A DNA stretch of 5,448 bases, from NCBI GenBank assembly GCA_002417685.1, contig DICP01000082.1, positions 1,065 to 6,512 on the forward strand, written 5' to 3'. The DNA comes from Candidatus Mesolinea sp. UBA5823 (GTDB lineage: Bacteria; Chloroflexota; Anaerolineae; Anaerolineales; Anaerolineaceae). Shown in pieces: positions 1 to 5,389 of this stretch (position 1 is its first letter; each line of letters opens with the position of its first letter). Below the pieces are notes generated by a model. The model did no database searches, was not told where the DNA came from, and worked only from the letters and a program-made list of their open reading frames with translations. The translations under genes and the position numbers were made by a program.

Positions 1-594
1 ATGCGCTCAGATTGGTACCTCCCCATTTGTAAGGGCAGCGAGCGCCTCAAGGAAGGGAGCCGGAAGCTGCACCCCACCCAAAAGCCAGAAGCTCTGCTTT
101 ACCGCATCATTTTGGCGACCACTAACCCGGGTGATGTGGTGCTGGACCCCTTCTTCGGTACGGGCACAACCGGCGCCATGGCGAAGAAGCTGCAACGGCA
201 CTTCATCGGGATCGAGGTCGATGAACATTATGTGCAGCACGCCCGGGAACGTGTTGCGCAATACGTGCAGCTTGAGTTCAACACACCTTTATATTACACG
301 CCCAACCCACGCAACCTAACCCGCGTTCCCTTCGGAACCTTAGTTGAGCAAGGTTACCTGCAACCCGGTGATTGGCTCTTTTTTGGTCCTGAAGGAGAAA
401 CCAAAGCCATCGTGCAAGCCGATGGTTCGCTCCTATGCAATGAGCAGCGCGGCTCTATTCATAAAATCGCACGCGTTTTGCGCGGAGGTCCAGCCAATGG
501 CTGGACACTCTGGTATTATTGGGACGCGGAAACCCAGTCGCGGCAGCCTATCGATCGGCTGCGCGCTAAGTACCGCGATGAGGTCGGGAAATAA
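1..594 (+). CDS. CcrM-like DNA adenine methyltransferase, C-terminal part (5' truncated by window)
   Basis: This is the C-terminal 197 residues of a beta-class N6-adenine DNA methyltransferase, which transfers a methyl group from S-adenosylmethionine to adenine in duplex DNA. Visible are HPTQKP at 24-29 (motif X region) and DPFFGTGTTG at 49-58 (motif I, SAM binding), followed by FIGIE at 68-72. From about residue 104 to the end is a CcrM-type C-terminal domain, with RVPFGTLVEQG at 108-118, PGD at 122-124 and a GSIHK segment further on. In CcrM this domain takes part in recognising GANTC sites. In the beta class the catalytic DPPY motif precedes motif I, so it lies upstream of the window and the ATG at base 1 is most likely an internal Met, not the start. 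The gene ends in tandem TAA stops (592-597). GANTC specificity is inferred from the C-terminal resemblance. M.HinfI-like enzymes are the alternative. Whether it is an orphan or has a partner nuclease cannot be seen. Confidence 0.9.
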   Translation: MRSDWYLPICKGSERLKEGSRKLHPTQKPEALLYRIILATTNPGDVVLDPFFGTGTTGAMAKKLQRHFIGIEVDEHYVQHARERVAQYVQLEFNTPLYYTPNPRNLTRVPFGTLVEQGYLQPGDWLFFGPEGETKAIVQADGSLLCNEQRGSIHKIARVLRGGPANGWTLWYYWDAETQSRQPIDRLRAKYRDEVGK

Positions 595-604
595 TAAGAC
601 CGAA

Positions 605-632
605 TATACTGTAGACCAAACAATCGAAAGGA
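605..632 (+). promoter_or_regulatory. Possible -10 box and ribosome binding site for the M3 peptidase gene
   Basis: The 42-base gap between the methyltransferase and the peptidase contains TATACT (605-610), a five-of-six match to a -10 box. I find no good -35 at 16-18 bases upstream, so this promoter is weakly supported and read-through from the methyltransferase is equally possible. AAAGGA at 627-632, four bases before the ATG at 637, is the Shine-Dalgarno site and supports that start. Confidence 0.35.
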
Positions 633-636
633 ATCT

Positions 637-2409
637 ATGAACACAAAAAACACTTATACCCAATCCCCTTGGAGTTTGGACGACTTGTTTAAGGGTTTCG
701 ACGACCCCGCTATCGAGGCGACTTACCAAAAGATGGAATCATTGGTAACTGAGTTTGAGAAATACCGCAGCGCGCTAACACCCGAGATCAGCGAGCAAAA
801 ATTTATGGAGATGGTCAAGAGCTTGGAGGCGATGGAGAAACTCGGCCACAAGATTTACGGCTTTGCCCAGCTTTCTTTCGCTGCAGACACCCAGAACCAG
901 AAGGCACTGATTGCCTTAGCGCGCATCCAGCAATTCGCAGCCGAACTCTCCAACCGGACGCTGTTCTTCAGCCTATGGTGGAAAGGGTTAGATGAGGTCA
1001 ACGCAGAGCGCTTGCTGGCTGCCAGTGGGGATTACCGCTATTGGTTAGAACAGATGCGCCATTTCAAGCCATACACTCTCAGCGAGCCCGAAGAAAAGGT
1101 AATCAATATCAAGAACGTCACGGGTTGGAATGCGCTCAACACGCTTTACGACTCAATCACCAACCGTTATGTCTTTCACCTTGAGGTGGATGGGGAGACC
1201 AAGGAACTCACCCGCGGCGAGCTGATGACCTACGTGCACAGCGCTGACCCTGACCTGCGTGCCCGTGCTTATCAGGAACTCTATCGCGTCTATGGGAATG
1301 ACGCCCCCATCTTAGGGCAGATTTACCAAAACCTGGTGCGCGACTGGCACAACGAGAACCTTGGCTTGCGCGGTTTTTCCAGCCCAATCTCCGTTCGCAA
1401 CCTGGACAATGACATCCCCGACGAGGTGGTGGATACACTCATCGAGGTTACGCGCCAGAATCTGGACGTCTTCCAACGCTACTTCAAGCATAAAGCTAAG
1501 AAGTTAGGCGTGGAGAAGCTGCGCCGCTATGATATTTACGCGCCGGTCTCTACCTCCAGCAAGGAATATAGCTTTGCACAAGCTGCTGAGCTGACCTTTG
1601 AGGCTTATGAGCGCTTTGATCACGAATTTGCAGCCAAAGCCCAGCGTGTGTTCGCTGACCAGCATATCGACAGCGAAGTGCGCAAAGGCAAACGCGGCGG
1701 CGCCTTCTGCTCCACCATCTTGCCTGAACTGACTCCTTGGGTGCTGCTCAACTTCCAAGGCCGCTCGGAGGACGTCTCCACGATGGCGCACGAGCTGGGC
1801 CACGCCGTGCATTCTATGATGGCAGAACACCACCCCCTCTATACCCAGCACGCCTGCCTGCCTCTGGCTGAGACAGCTTCGACATTTGGCGAGATGATCC
1901 TCACAGATTTGCTCCTCGAGCGCGAAACTGACCCTCAGGAAATCGAGGGGATTCTCTTCCGCCAGTTGGATGATGCCTTTGCCACCATCCTGCGGCAGGT
2001 GTATTTTGCCATCTTCGAGCGCGATGCGCATGAAAGGATTGTGAAGGACGCCTCGGTGGACGAGCTTTCGGAGCTTTACTTGGAGAACCTCAAGGAGGAA
2101 TTTGGTGAAGCGGTCGAGCTCGCGGATGAATTTAAGTACGAATGGGTCTCCATTCCGCATATTTACGGCACGCCGTTTTATGTGTATGCCTATGCTTTTG
2201 GGCAGCTGCTGGTCTTTGCGCTTTACAAGCGCTACCAAGAAGAAGGCGAGAGCTTCAAGCCCAAGTATATGCGCATCCTCTCGGCTGGCGGGTCAGTGGC
2301 GCCGGTCAAGCTTTTAGCGGAGGCTGGCATTGACGTGACCCAAGCGGATTTTTGGCAGGGCGGCTACGACATTACTGCTGGCATGGTCACCCGGCTGGAA
2401 AGCCTGTAG
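637..2409 (+). CDS. pepF: PepF/M3 family zinc oligoendopeptidase
   Basis: Cytoplasmic metallopeptidase of family M3, which cleaves short peptides and takes part in peptide turnover. At 590 residues it has the usual length of the family. The zinc site is complete: HELGH at 385-389 supplies two His ligands and the catalytic Glu386, and Glu412 in the LAETAST segment 27 residues after His385 is the expected third ligand. His508 and a Tyr-rich stretch (HIYGTPFYVYAY, 508-519) match the conserved C-terminal M3 region whose His and Tyr residues stabilise the transition state. The N-terminal half is the expected helical, motif-poor region. No signal peptide or membrane segment is visible. The start is supported by AAAGGA just upstream, and a strong terminator follows the stop. 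It lies 42 bases behind the methyltransferase and may be co-transcribed with it, although the functions are unrelated. Family assignment is secure. The pepF symbol rests on family resemblance, and the true substrates cannot be read from the sequence. Confidence 0.95.
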   Translation: MNTKNTYTQSPWSLDDLFKGFDDPAIEATYQKMESLVTEFEKYRSALTPEISEQKFMEMVKSLEAMEKLGHKIYGFAQLSFAADTQNQKALIALARIQQFAAELSNRTLFFSLWWKGLDEVNAERLLAASGDYRYWLEQMRHFKPYTLSEPEEKVINIKNVTGWNALNTLYDSITNRYVFHLEVDGETKELTRGELMTYVHSADPDLRARAYQELYRVYGNDAPILGQIYQNLVRDWHNENLGLRGFSSPISVRNLDNDIPDEVVDTLIEVTRQNLDVFQRYFKHKAKKLGVEKLRRYDIYAPVSTSSKEYSFAQAAELTFEAYERFDHEFAAKAQRVFADQHIDSEVRKGKRGGAFCSTILPELTPWVLLNFQGRSEDVSTMAHELGHAVHSMMAEHHPLYTQHACLPLAETASTFGEMILTDLLLERETDPQEIEGILFRQLDDAFATILRQVYFAIFERDAHERIVKDASVDELSELYLENLKEEFGEAVELADEFKYEWVSIPHIYGTPFYVYAYAFGQLLVFALYKRYQEEGESFKPKYMRILSAGGSVAPVKLLAEAGIDVTQADFWQGGYDITAGMVTRLESL

Positions 2410-2430
2410 GCCAAACTATAAAAAGATCTC

Positions 2431-2459
2431 GAGGCGCTCATTGCAGCGCCTCTTTTTTT
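2431..2459 (+). terminator. Rho-independent terminator of the peptidase gene
   Basis: A perfect 8-bp GC-rich stem, GAGGCGCT (2431-2438) with AGCGCCTC (2445-2452), encloses a 6-base loop and is followed directly by seven T (2453-2459). It starts 21 bases after the peptidase stop. Read on the minus strand, the stem is followed by a shorter, interrupted T-run (complement of 2420-2424), so it might also weakly stop transcription arriving from the metF side. Confidence 0.93.
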
Positions 2460-2560
2460 CGTTCGGCCCATTTTAGCGATTAAGAAGGACCAATGCTGCG
2501 AGCCATCAGGCTTTAGTGCCCTTCTGATGAGTTTAATGTCGGACAAATTGCCAAACCGGT

Positions 2561-2566
2561 TATAAT
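2561..2566 (+). promoter_or_regulatory. Candidate -10 box upstream of the zinc-ribbon gene
   Basis: TATAAT is a perfect -10 consensus in the plus orientation, but no TTGACA-like element sits 16-18 bases upstream and there is no extended TG. If used, it would give a leader of about 130 bases containing the 17-bp palindrome. The separate TTGACA at 2665-2670 has no -10 at proper spacing. In AT-rich DNA such matches arise easily by chance. Confidence 0.3.
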
Positions 2567-2615
2567 AAAAATTAATGTTACCTAAGCAATATCAATGGGA
2601 TCGAAGCCGAATAAA

Positions 2616-2632
2616 ATTTTGAATTTCAAAAT
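2616..2632. repeat. 17-bp palindrome upstream of the zinc-ribbon gene
   Basis: ATTTTGAATTTCAAAAT is a perfect inverted repeat with 8-base arms around a single central base. It lies 73 bases before the zinc-ribbon start and downstream of the candidate TATAAT. Length and symmetry would suit a dimeric repressor operator, but AT-rich DNA makes chance palindromes commoner. No regulator gene is adjacent. Confidence 0.5.
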
Positions 2633-2705
2633 AATTAATCATCTCTTTTCGAGGACTGAACTTTTTGACAGTTAGCAACGTCATAGATCAAGCAACTATA
2701 AATAA

Positions 2706-3482
2706 ATGGCTGAGAAACTTTTAAAATCTACTTGTCCAGCTTGTGGAGCCCCTGTTTCGCGTAAAGATAGGCAGCATGGATTTATCTGTCCGTATTGCGG
2801 CACAGAATTTTACTTCGACGTTGCAGATAACGTCCCTATCTTAAATCAATTATCAAGTTCACAGACTGATAATGACACCACAAACAAATCCCAGAAAGCA
2901 AGTAACACAACTAATCAAAGCAAGAAAACTCCTATTTGGTCTTACATACTGATAGTAGCGTTCATTCTCTTTTTTATCAGCGCACCAAGGTGGTTTTTCC
3001 CAACGCCATTTTTTGGCAGTCCATTTCTACCTGGTATTGATAAAGAAATTGAAATGTTTTTAGATTTACCCTCTCCTGAGCCGGAGGGAAAATTATTCAC
3101 ATCCAAAGAATTTGAGATTTCGTCTGATACTAGCTTCAGAATCGAAAATGATTTAATGTTTTTTGATTTCACTTTCCAAAATTGGGGCGATCAAACCTTT
3201 GTTTTGCACTATCAAGCCAATACTTTTGAGGTTTATGACGATCTTGGGAATGATTATCCAATCAATCTCGGAAGTTGCAACGCTGATTCAGTCAACGAAG
3301 ATAGGCAAATTGAGATCAAGCCAAATGATAAAATCGAGTTTACCTCGAGCAGCTCTTGGTGTACCTCGGTAAAAAGCATTCCCGCCTTTTCTGGTGTGAT
3401 CCCACCTGAAGCTAAACAAATTTATTTTCACATTAAAGAATTCGGCGAATTTAAGGACATCACCTTTTCTTTCGATTTGTGA
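2706..3482 (+). CDS. Membrane-anchored protein with N-terminal zinc ribbon, unknown function
   Basis: I do not recognise this 258-residue protein as a named family. Residues 10-32 form a zinc ribbon with CPAC (10-13) and CPYCG (28-32), 14 residues between the two Cys pairs. Residues about 49-75 are a hydrophilic Ser/Asn/Thr/Lys linker. One hydrophobic helix spans about 77-93. The remaining 150 residues alternate polar and hydrophobic residues as a beta-sandwich would, and carry two Cys (191 and 219) that could form a disulfide. The likely topology is zinc ribbon inside and C-terminal domain outside, which is inference. The start is well constrained: an in-frame TAA (2703-2705) directly precedes the ATG, and later starts would lose the first Cys pair. 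No Shine-Dalgarno site precedes it. GC is roughly 35-40% against about 55% in neighbouring genes, suggesting separate acquisition. It converges on metF with 9 bases between the stops and no visible terminator. Confidence 0.8.
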   Translation: MAEKLLKSTCPACGAPVSRKDRQHGFICPYCGTEFYFDVADNVPILNQLSSSQTDNDTTNKSQKASNTTNQSKKTPIWSYILIVAFILFFISAPRWFFPTPFFGSPFLPGIDKEIEMFLDLPSPEPEGKLFTSKEFEISSDTSFRIENDLMFFDFTFQNWGDQTFVLHYQANTFEVYDDLGNDYPINLGSCNADSVNEDRQIEIKPNDKIEFTSSSSWCTSVKSIPAFSGVIPPEAKQIYFHIKEFGEFKDITFSFDL

Positions 3483-3491
3483 AGCTCGTAA

Positions 3492-4388
3492 TTATACGGC
3501 GTTCTTGGGGGTGTTTTCCGCCTCGAGCACGTTCTGGATGGCGTCGCTGATGCGTGTGGCTGTCTCCACGTTGTTCATGGTGTAGAGGTGGATGCCGCGC
3601 ACATCGTGGTCGATCAGGTCCATAATCTGCTCGGTGGCGTAAAAAATACCGGCGTCGAACAGTGCTTTGGGGTTATCGCTGTAGCGACTGAAAAGGCGCG
3701 AGAGCTTAGCCGGCACGCTGGCGCCACTGAGCGCTACGGTGCGCTCAATTTGGTGCAGGTTAGTGATAGGCATGATGCCTGCTTCGATGGGCACGTTAAT
3801 CCCGGCACGCTCCGCTTTCTCGCGGAAGGCGTAAAACTTATCGTTATCGAAAAACAGCTGGGTGACCAGGTGGTCAACGCCGCTGTCGATCTTGATTTTT
3901 AGGTTTTCGATATCCTGCTCAAGCGACTCGGCTTGGTAGTGTCCCTCGGGGTAACAGGCGCCCAAGAGGTTAAAACTGGAATCGTATTTCTTGATGAAGG
4001 CAGCTAAGTCGCTGGCGTGTTTGAAGTCTTCTTTAACCGTCATCGTGGGGGTAATATCCCCGCGCAGCACCATGATATTTTGCACCTGCTTGGCTTTGAG
4101 GCGCTCTAATGTGTCAATTACCTCGGCGCGGTCCAATCCGACGCAGGTGAGGTGCGCCACGGGCTCAATATGATAGGTGGTCAGGATGAGCGAGGCAATC
4201 TCAATAGTTTTATCGCGCTGAGCCTGGCTGCCGCCGGCGCCGTAGGTGACGCTAATAAAATCGGCAGGTATGCCGCGCAGCCGCAGCAGGGTGTTATAGA
4301 TCGTGTTGTAAGGAGAATCTTTTTTGGGCGGAAAGATCTCCAATGAAAACAGGGTCTTTTTATGGTCAAATAACTTGGTGATGTTCAT
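3492..4388 (-). CDS. metF: Methylenetetrahydrofolate reductase (MetF)
   Basis: Flavin-dependent cytoplasmic enzyme that reduces 5,10-methylenetetrahydrofolate to 5-methyltetrahydrofolate, the methyl donor for methionine synthesis. With the start used here it has 298 residues, close to the 296 of Escherichia coli MetF. Diagnostic segments are SLEIFPPKK (15-23, with Glu17 corresponding to the catalytic Glu28 of E. coli), VTYGAGGS (47-54), HLTCVG (79-84) and LRGD (108-111, Asp111 corresponding to Asp120 near the flavin). There is no C-terminal regulatory domain of the eukaryotic type. The reading frame is open to an ATG at 4458-4460, but those 24 extra residues are not typical of the family. GGGAG (4397-4401) favours the paired ATG codons at 4389-4391 or 4386-4388, and I took the second for its 8-base spacing. 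The gene stands alone on the minus strand. No methionine synthase, MetV-like partner or other folate gene is in view, so a biosynthetic role is the default and an acetogenic one cannot be judged. Confidence 0.96.
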   Translation of the reverse strand: MNITKLFDHKKTLFSLEIFPPKKDSPYNTIYNTLLRLRGIPADFISVTYGAGGSQAQRDKTIEIASLILTTYHIEPVAHLTCVGLDRAEVIDTLERLKAKQVQNIMVLRGDITPTMTVKEDFKHASDLAAFIKKYDSSFNLLGACYPEGHYQAESLEQDIENLKIKIDSGVDHLVTQLFFDNDKFYAFREKAERAGINVPIEAGIMPITNLHQIERTVALSGASVPAKLSRLFSRYSDNPKALFDAGIFYATEQIMDLIDHDVRGIHLYTMNNVETATRISDAIQNVLEAENTPKNAV

Positions 4389-4394
4389 CATACA

Positions 4395-4484
4395 CACTCC
4401 CGAATGGCTTATTTTAACCTGATTTGAAGCAGTAATGGGGCGTTGAATAAAGATGCGCACTCAAGAATGGGCACTCCAAAATGA
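4395..4484 (-). repeat. Three imperfect 13-base repeats in the metF leader
   Basis: Read in the metF direction the copies are CCATTCGGGAGTG (4407-4395), CCATTCTTGAGTG (4470-4458) and TCATTTTGGAGTG (4484-4472). The first two agree at 11 of 13 positions and the second and third at 10. The distal two are spaced by 14 bases, and the proximal one lies 63 bases from its neighbour, about six helical turns. The proximal copy contains the metF ribosome binding site. They could be operator sites for a regulator of metF or relics of a small duplication. Confidence 0.45.
4397..4401 (-). promoter_or_regulatory. Ribosome binding site deciding the metF start
   Basis: On the minus strand GGGAG lies 5 bases before a first ATG (4391-4389) and 8 bases before an immediately following second ATG (4388-4386). 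It rules in this pair and against the distant ATG at 4460-4458. The site is embedded in the first of three CATT...GAGTG repeats. Further upstream, TAAAAT-like sequence near 4411-4417 could be a -10 box, but no convincing -35 accompanies it. Confidence 0.7.
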
Positions 4485-4505
4485 ATAGTGAAAGCAATTT
4501 TCATT

Positions 4506-4609
4506 TTTTACCCTATTCCTGGCTTTTCCCCGGCGATCTAGGGATTTTTGCGTTTGCTTTTTTCCGCTGGGGACATTAATTTTCTTGAAAAAAAGGCTTT
4601 CACCCTATT
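4506..4609. repeat. Pair of 12-base direct repeats
   Basis: TTTTACCCTATT (4506-4517) and TTTCACCCTATT (4598-4609) agree at 11 of 12 positions and are 92 bases apart. Both lie in the middle of the divergent intergenic region, in the same orientation. A regulatory role is possible but nothing else in the window supports it. Confidence 0.4.
4527..4573 (+). other. Imperfect stem with long loop
   Basis: TCCCCGGCG (4527-4535) can pair with CGCTGGGGA (4565-4573) over nine positions, one of them a G-U wobble in plus-strand RNA, across a 29-base loop. On the metF strand the wobble becomes an A-C mismatch. No T-run follows immediately, so it is not a standard terminator. It is upstream of the likely kinase promoter, so it may not be transcribed on the plus strand. 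Confidence 0.3.
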
Positions 4610-4669
4610 TTTCAAACTTTTCCTTCTTCATTAGCTGAAGGGGTGGCAATTTCAGCCAATGCAATTCTG

Positions 4670-4728
4670 TTGGACCGCTGCCCACCGGCGGTTATGGTAT
4701 ATTTTAGCTACACATTCGCACCTGGGAG
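4670..4728 (+). promoter_or_regulatory. Candidate promoter and ribosome binding site of the deoxynucleoside kinase
   Basis: Two overlapping readings are possible: TTGGAC (4670-4675) with TATGGT (4693-4698) at 17-base spacing, or an extended -10 TGGTATATT (4695-4703) without a clear -35. Either would start transcription near 4705-4710, leaving a leader of about 30 bases. GGGAG (4724-4728), nine bases before the ATG at 4738, is the ribosome binding site. Confidence 0.5.
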
Positions 4729-4737
4729 CTTAACTTT

Positions 4738-5376
4738 ATGTATGTAGCCATCGAAGGCGTTATCGGAGTCGGCAAGACTACCTTAGCGCGCTTTGTCCAC
4801 ACCGCTTTTTCTGCCGACCTTCTGCTCGAAGTTTTTGAGGAAAATCCCTTCCTCTCCGACTTTTATAGCGACCGCAGCCGCTATGCCTTCCAAACGCAAA
4901 TCTTCTTCCTGCTCAGCCGCTACCAGCAGCAACATAAGGTCATCCCCGAAGCTCTGGCTGCCGGACATATGATCATCTCCGATTACACCTTTGATAAAGA
5001 TGCGCTGTTTGCCGGCATCAACCTGAAAGGCGACGAGCTGGCGGTCTATCACCGCGTGCATGCAGCGCTGGCAGAGAAAATCCCCCAGCCAAACCTGGTG
5101 GTCTACCTTCGCGCCAGCACGGATACGCTTATGGAACGCATTGCCCACCGCGACCGCCCCTACGAGCGGGATATGGACCGGGCTTATATTGATGAGCTCA
5201 ACCGCGCTTACGAATCTTTCTTTGCCAACCCCAAGTGGGAGGGACGCTTACTGCCCATTGAGACCGATACGCTCAACATTGTTGCCCGGCCCGAGGACCT
5301 GGATTACGTGATCGACCGCATCCGCCAGGCACTGCACCTCAGCCCTTACCAAGAGGCACTCCCACTCAAACCTTAA
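4738..5376 (+). CDS. Deoxynucleoside kinase (dCK/dGK family)
   Basis: Phosphorylates a deoxynucleoside to its 5'-monophosphate for nucleotide salvage in the cytoplasm. At 212 residues it matches the compact bacterial members of the family. The P-loop GVIGVGKT is at 7-14 directly after the first beta strand. EENPFL (34-39) is the conserved segment after strand two, with the catalytic acid expected among Glu31, Glu34 or Glu35. SDYTFDKDALFA (81-92) occupies the place of the Glu/Asp-Arg-Ser motif of animal and Bacillus kinases, with Asp82 kept and Tyr in place of Arg, a form I believe is usual in a bacterial subgroup. RDRPYE (139-144) is the arginine-rich lid that closes over the phosphates. The start is supported by GGGAG upstream. 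The next gene begins 13 bases after the stop with its own ribosome binding site, suggesting an operon. Which deoxynucleoside is preferred cannot be decided from these motifs. Thymidylate kinase is unlikely because the lid and ENPFL segment are of the dCK/dGK type. Confidence 0.92.
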   Translation: MYVAIEGVIGVGKTTLARFVHTAFSADLLLEVFEENPFLSDFYSDRSRYAFQTQIFFLLSRYQQQHKVIPEALAAGHMIISDYTFDKDALFAGINLKGDELAVYHRVHAALAEKIPQPNLVVYLRASTDTLMERIAHRDRPYERDMDRAYIDELNRAYESFFANPKWEGRLLPIETDTLNIVARPEDLDYVIDRIRQALHLSPYQEALPLKP

Positions 5377-5389
5377 TAAGGAGATAGAC

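Larger units (their letters stand above)
2410..2705. other. Intergenic region between the peptidase and zinc-ribbon genes
   Basis: This 296-base stretch has no supported gene. It holds the peptidase terminator (2431-2459), a short imperfect hairpin CATCAG...CTGATG (2504-2509 with 2524-2529) lacking a following T-run, a consensus TATAAT (2561-2566), a 17-bp palindrome (2616-2632) and an isolated consensus TTGACA (2665-2670). From about 2530 onward the composition turns AT-rich, like the gene that follows. Confidence 0.7.
4389..4737. other. Divergent intergenic region between metF and the deoxynucleoside kinase
   Basis: These 349 bases hold no supported gene. They contain, in order: the metF ribosome binding site, three copies of a 13-base element (4395-4484), two copies of a 12-base element (4506-4517 and 4598-4609), an imperfect long-loop stem (4527-4535 with 4565-4573), an inverted repeat TTGAAAAA...TTTTTCAA (4585-4592 with 4608-4615), and the promoter and ribosome binding site of the kinase (4670-4728). 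The middle is rich in homopolymer A and T runs. I looked for SAM, cobalamin and tetrahydrofolate riboswitch cores on the metF strand and found no complete match. Confidence 0.65.

Noticed and set aside
1504..2238. 244-codon open frame on the minus strand inside the peptidase gene
   Set aside because: It lies wholly opposite a confidently identified M3 peptidase, shows no recognisable motif, and is explained by codon bias in GC-richer DNA.
2504..2529. Second hairpin (CATCAG...CTGATG) after the peptidase gene as a backup terminator
   Set aside because: The stem is only six to seven pairs with a 12-base loop and no T-run follows.
2526..2564. Tiny open frame beginning ATGAGTTTAATG
   Set aside because: It is 12 codons long, has no ribosome binding site and ends at the TATAAT. 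Nothing supports translation.
4389..4460. 24-residue N-terminal extension of MetF from the ATG at 4460-4458
   Set aside because: The extension is not typical of MetF, no ribosome binding site precedes it, and GGGAG lies directly before the later paired ATG codons.
4514..4604. Fragments resembling a cobalamin riboswitch on the metF strand: AAGCCAGGAATA (4525-4514) and GGTGAAAGCC (4604-4595)
   Set aside because: The B12 box does not continue as ACCTGCC, the GCCACTG core is missing and the two pieces are only about 80 bases apart. An Infernal search with the Rfam cobalamin model scoring above threshold would reverse this.
4585..4615. Inverted repeat TTGAAAAA...TTTTTCAA as an operator or terminator
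   Set aside because: It is built almost entirely of A and T runs with a 15-base loop, easily expected by chance in this homopolymer-rich stretch.
4783..5148. 121-codon open frame on the minus strand opposite the deoxynucleoside kinase
   Set aside because: It is antisense to a gene with intact kinase motifs and has no recognisable domain.
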